Below, one piece after another: positions 40,507 to 40,870 of a stretch of 40,870 nucleotides of DNA. The stretch spans positions 1-40,870 of IMG/VR virus record IMGVR_UViG_3300031841_003028. One strand, written 5' to 3'. The translations under genes and the position numbers were made by a program. Within the stretch, counting starts at the first letter, position 1; each line of letters starts with the position of its first letter. The stretch is from a virus. The notes under the pieces were generated by a model. That model was not told where the DNA came from. It did no database searches and worked only from the letters and a program-made list of their open reading frames with translations.

Positions 40507-40870
40507 ATTTGTCCTCAACATAATTTATCATTTCTTGATTAGTATAATATTCCATATAAGGTTTATGATTTGAACTTTCTATCTTTTCTAAAGTTGATTT
40601 TGATTTACCAATCAATTCACAAACTCTATCAAATCCTTCTTGTAGGTTTTCAAAATTTATTATATAATCCAACTCATCAGGATTATCTAAAAATGGATTA
40701 GGTAGATTAGGAACATCCTTACTCCATTCTATATAATCTTCAAATGTCATTTTAGTTATATCTTTATCAAAGTGTTTAAAAAAGAAATCAGAGTTTACTT
40801 GTTTGTTGTGATGATAACATGATACCATCCAATCAAGTGGATTTCTAACTACCGTAAACTTAAAGTAAGT
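40490..40870 (-). CDS. Sulfotransferase-like protein, partial (right edge)
   Basis: The frame is open to the right edge, so the N-terminus is missing. The visible part contains TVVRNPLDWMVSCYHHNKQV, which matches the 3'-phosphate-binding (F/V-VRNP-x-D-x-x-S-x-Y) element of sulfotransferases, and later DYIINFENLQEGFDRVCELI with the usual helix near the C-terminus. The end SSNHKPYMEYYTNQEM fits the C-terminal part. The enzyme moves sulfate from PAPS to a sugar or peptide. At least 126 residues are present. Confidence 0.75.
   Translation of the reverse strand, partial: TYFKFTVVRNPLDWMVSCYHHNKQVNSDFFFKHFDKDITKMTFEDYIEWSKDVPNLPNPFLDNPDELDYIINFENLQEGFDRVCELIGKSKSTLEKIESSNHKPYMEYYTNQEMINYVEDKYEDIY

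Noticed and set aside
1-40870. CRISPR array, insertion sequence or integrase with attachment sites
   Set aside because: No regularly spaced repeats, transposase, integrase or terminal repeats were seen. The only clear tandem repeat is the 13-bp pair at 27650.

Overview
The window is a segment of a tailed double-stranded DNA phage with a contractile (T4-like, myovirus) tail. It is AT-rich, almost every gene lies on the minus strand, and genes are packed with ATGA, TAATG or longer overlaps. The diagnostic genes are a T4 gp6-type baseplate wedge protein, a gp25-type wedge protein, a gp5-like hub protein and a gp55-type late sigma factor. They are accompanied by genes typical of marine T4-like phages: phoH, hsp20, peptide deformylase, a UvdE-type endonuclease, a MoxR/CobS-like ATPase and several 2-oxoglutarate oxygenases. 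No photosynthesis gene is seen here. The host cannot be named from the sequence. The Shine-Dalgarno sequences are canonical (AGGAG/GGAGA), and the phage tmRNA is of the one-piece type, unlike the two-piece form usual in alphaproteobacteria.

Layout, left to right. Positions 1-12583 are the late structural module: baseplate/tail proteins, including a 1718-residue giant with an embedded Hint (intein-like) domain and a LamG-like fold. At 12.6-13.0 kb sits the only plus-strand gene, a 73-residue membrane protein with its own TATAAATA late promoter, a leader hairpin and a bidirectional terminator. Positions 13.0-18.9 kb carry the late sigma factor, two DNA methyltransferases, an HD-domain protein, a GNAT-like/aspartyl hydroxylase fusion and a 3D-domain membrane protein. 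A tmRNA lies at 18976-19317. Positions 19.3-25.4 kb hold a secreted beta-strand-rich protein, many microproteins, a 2OG oxygenase, a nucleotidyltransferase, peptide deformylase, UvdE, tRNA-Cys and a SWIM-type zinc protein.

Positions 25.6-35.8 kb contain phoH, a membrane coiled-coil protein, a J-domain protein, a structured non-coding stretch, hsp20, thioredoxin, a thermonuclease-like protein, an aminotransferase-like protein, and a MoxR-type ATPase paired with a VWA/HExxH protein. Positions 35.9 kb to the right end form a compact cassette: JmjC oxygenase, ATP-grasp, DegT-like aminotransferase, WbqC-like, 2OG oxygenase/YwqK fusion, SGNH-like and a sulfotransferase that runs off the window. The cassette looks like small-molecule or glycan decoration machinery.

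Regulation is partly readable. Seven near-identical sigma70-type promoters (A-tract, GC, TTGACA, 17-18 bp, TATATT or TATCTT) precede groups of non-structural genes and are probably early promoters. The structural genes would depend on gp55. Besides the longer genes, about a dozen reading frames of 32-58 codons are annotated because they have a ribosome-binding site or stop/start coupling with neighbours.
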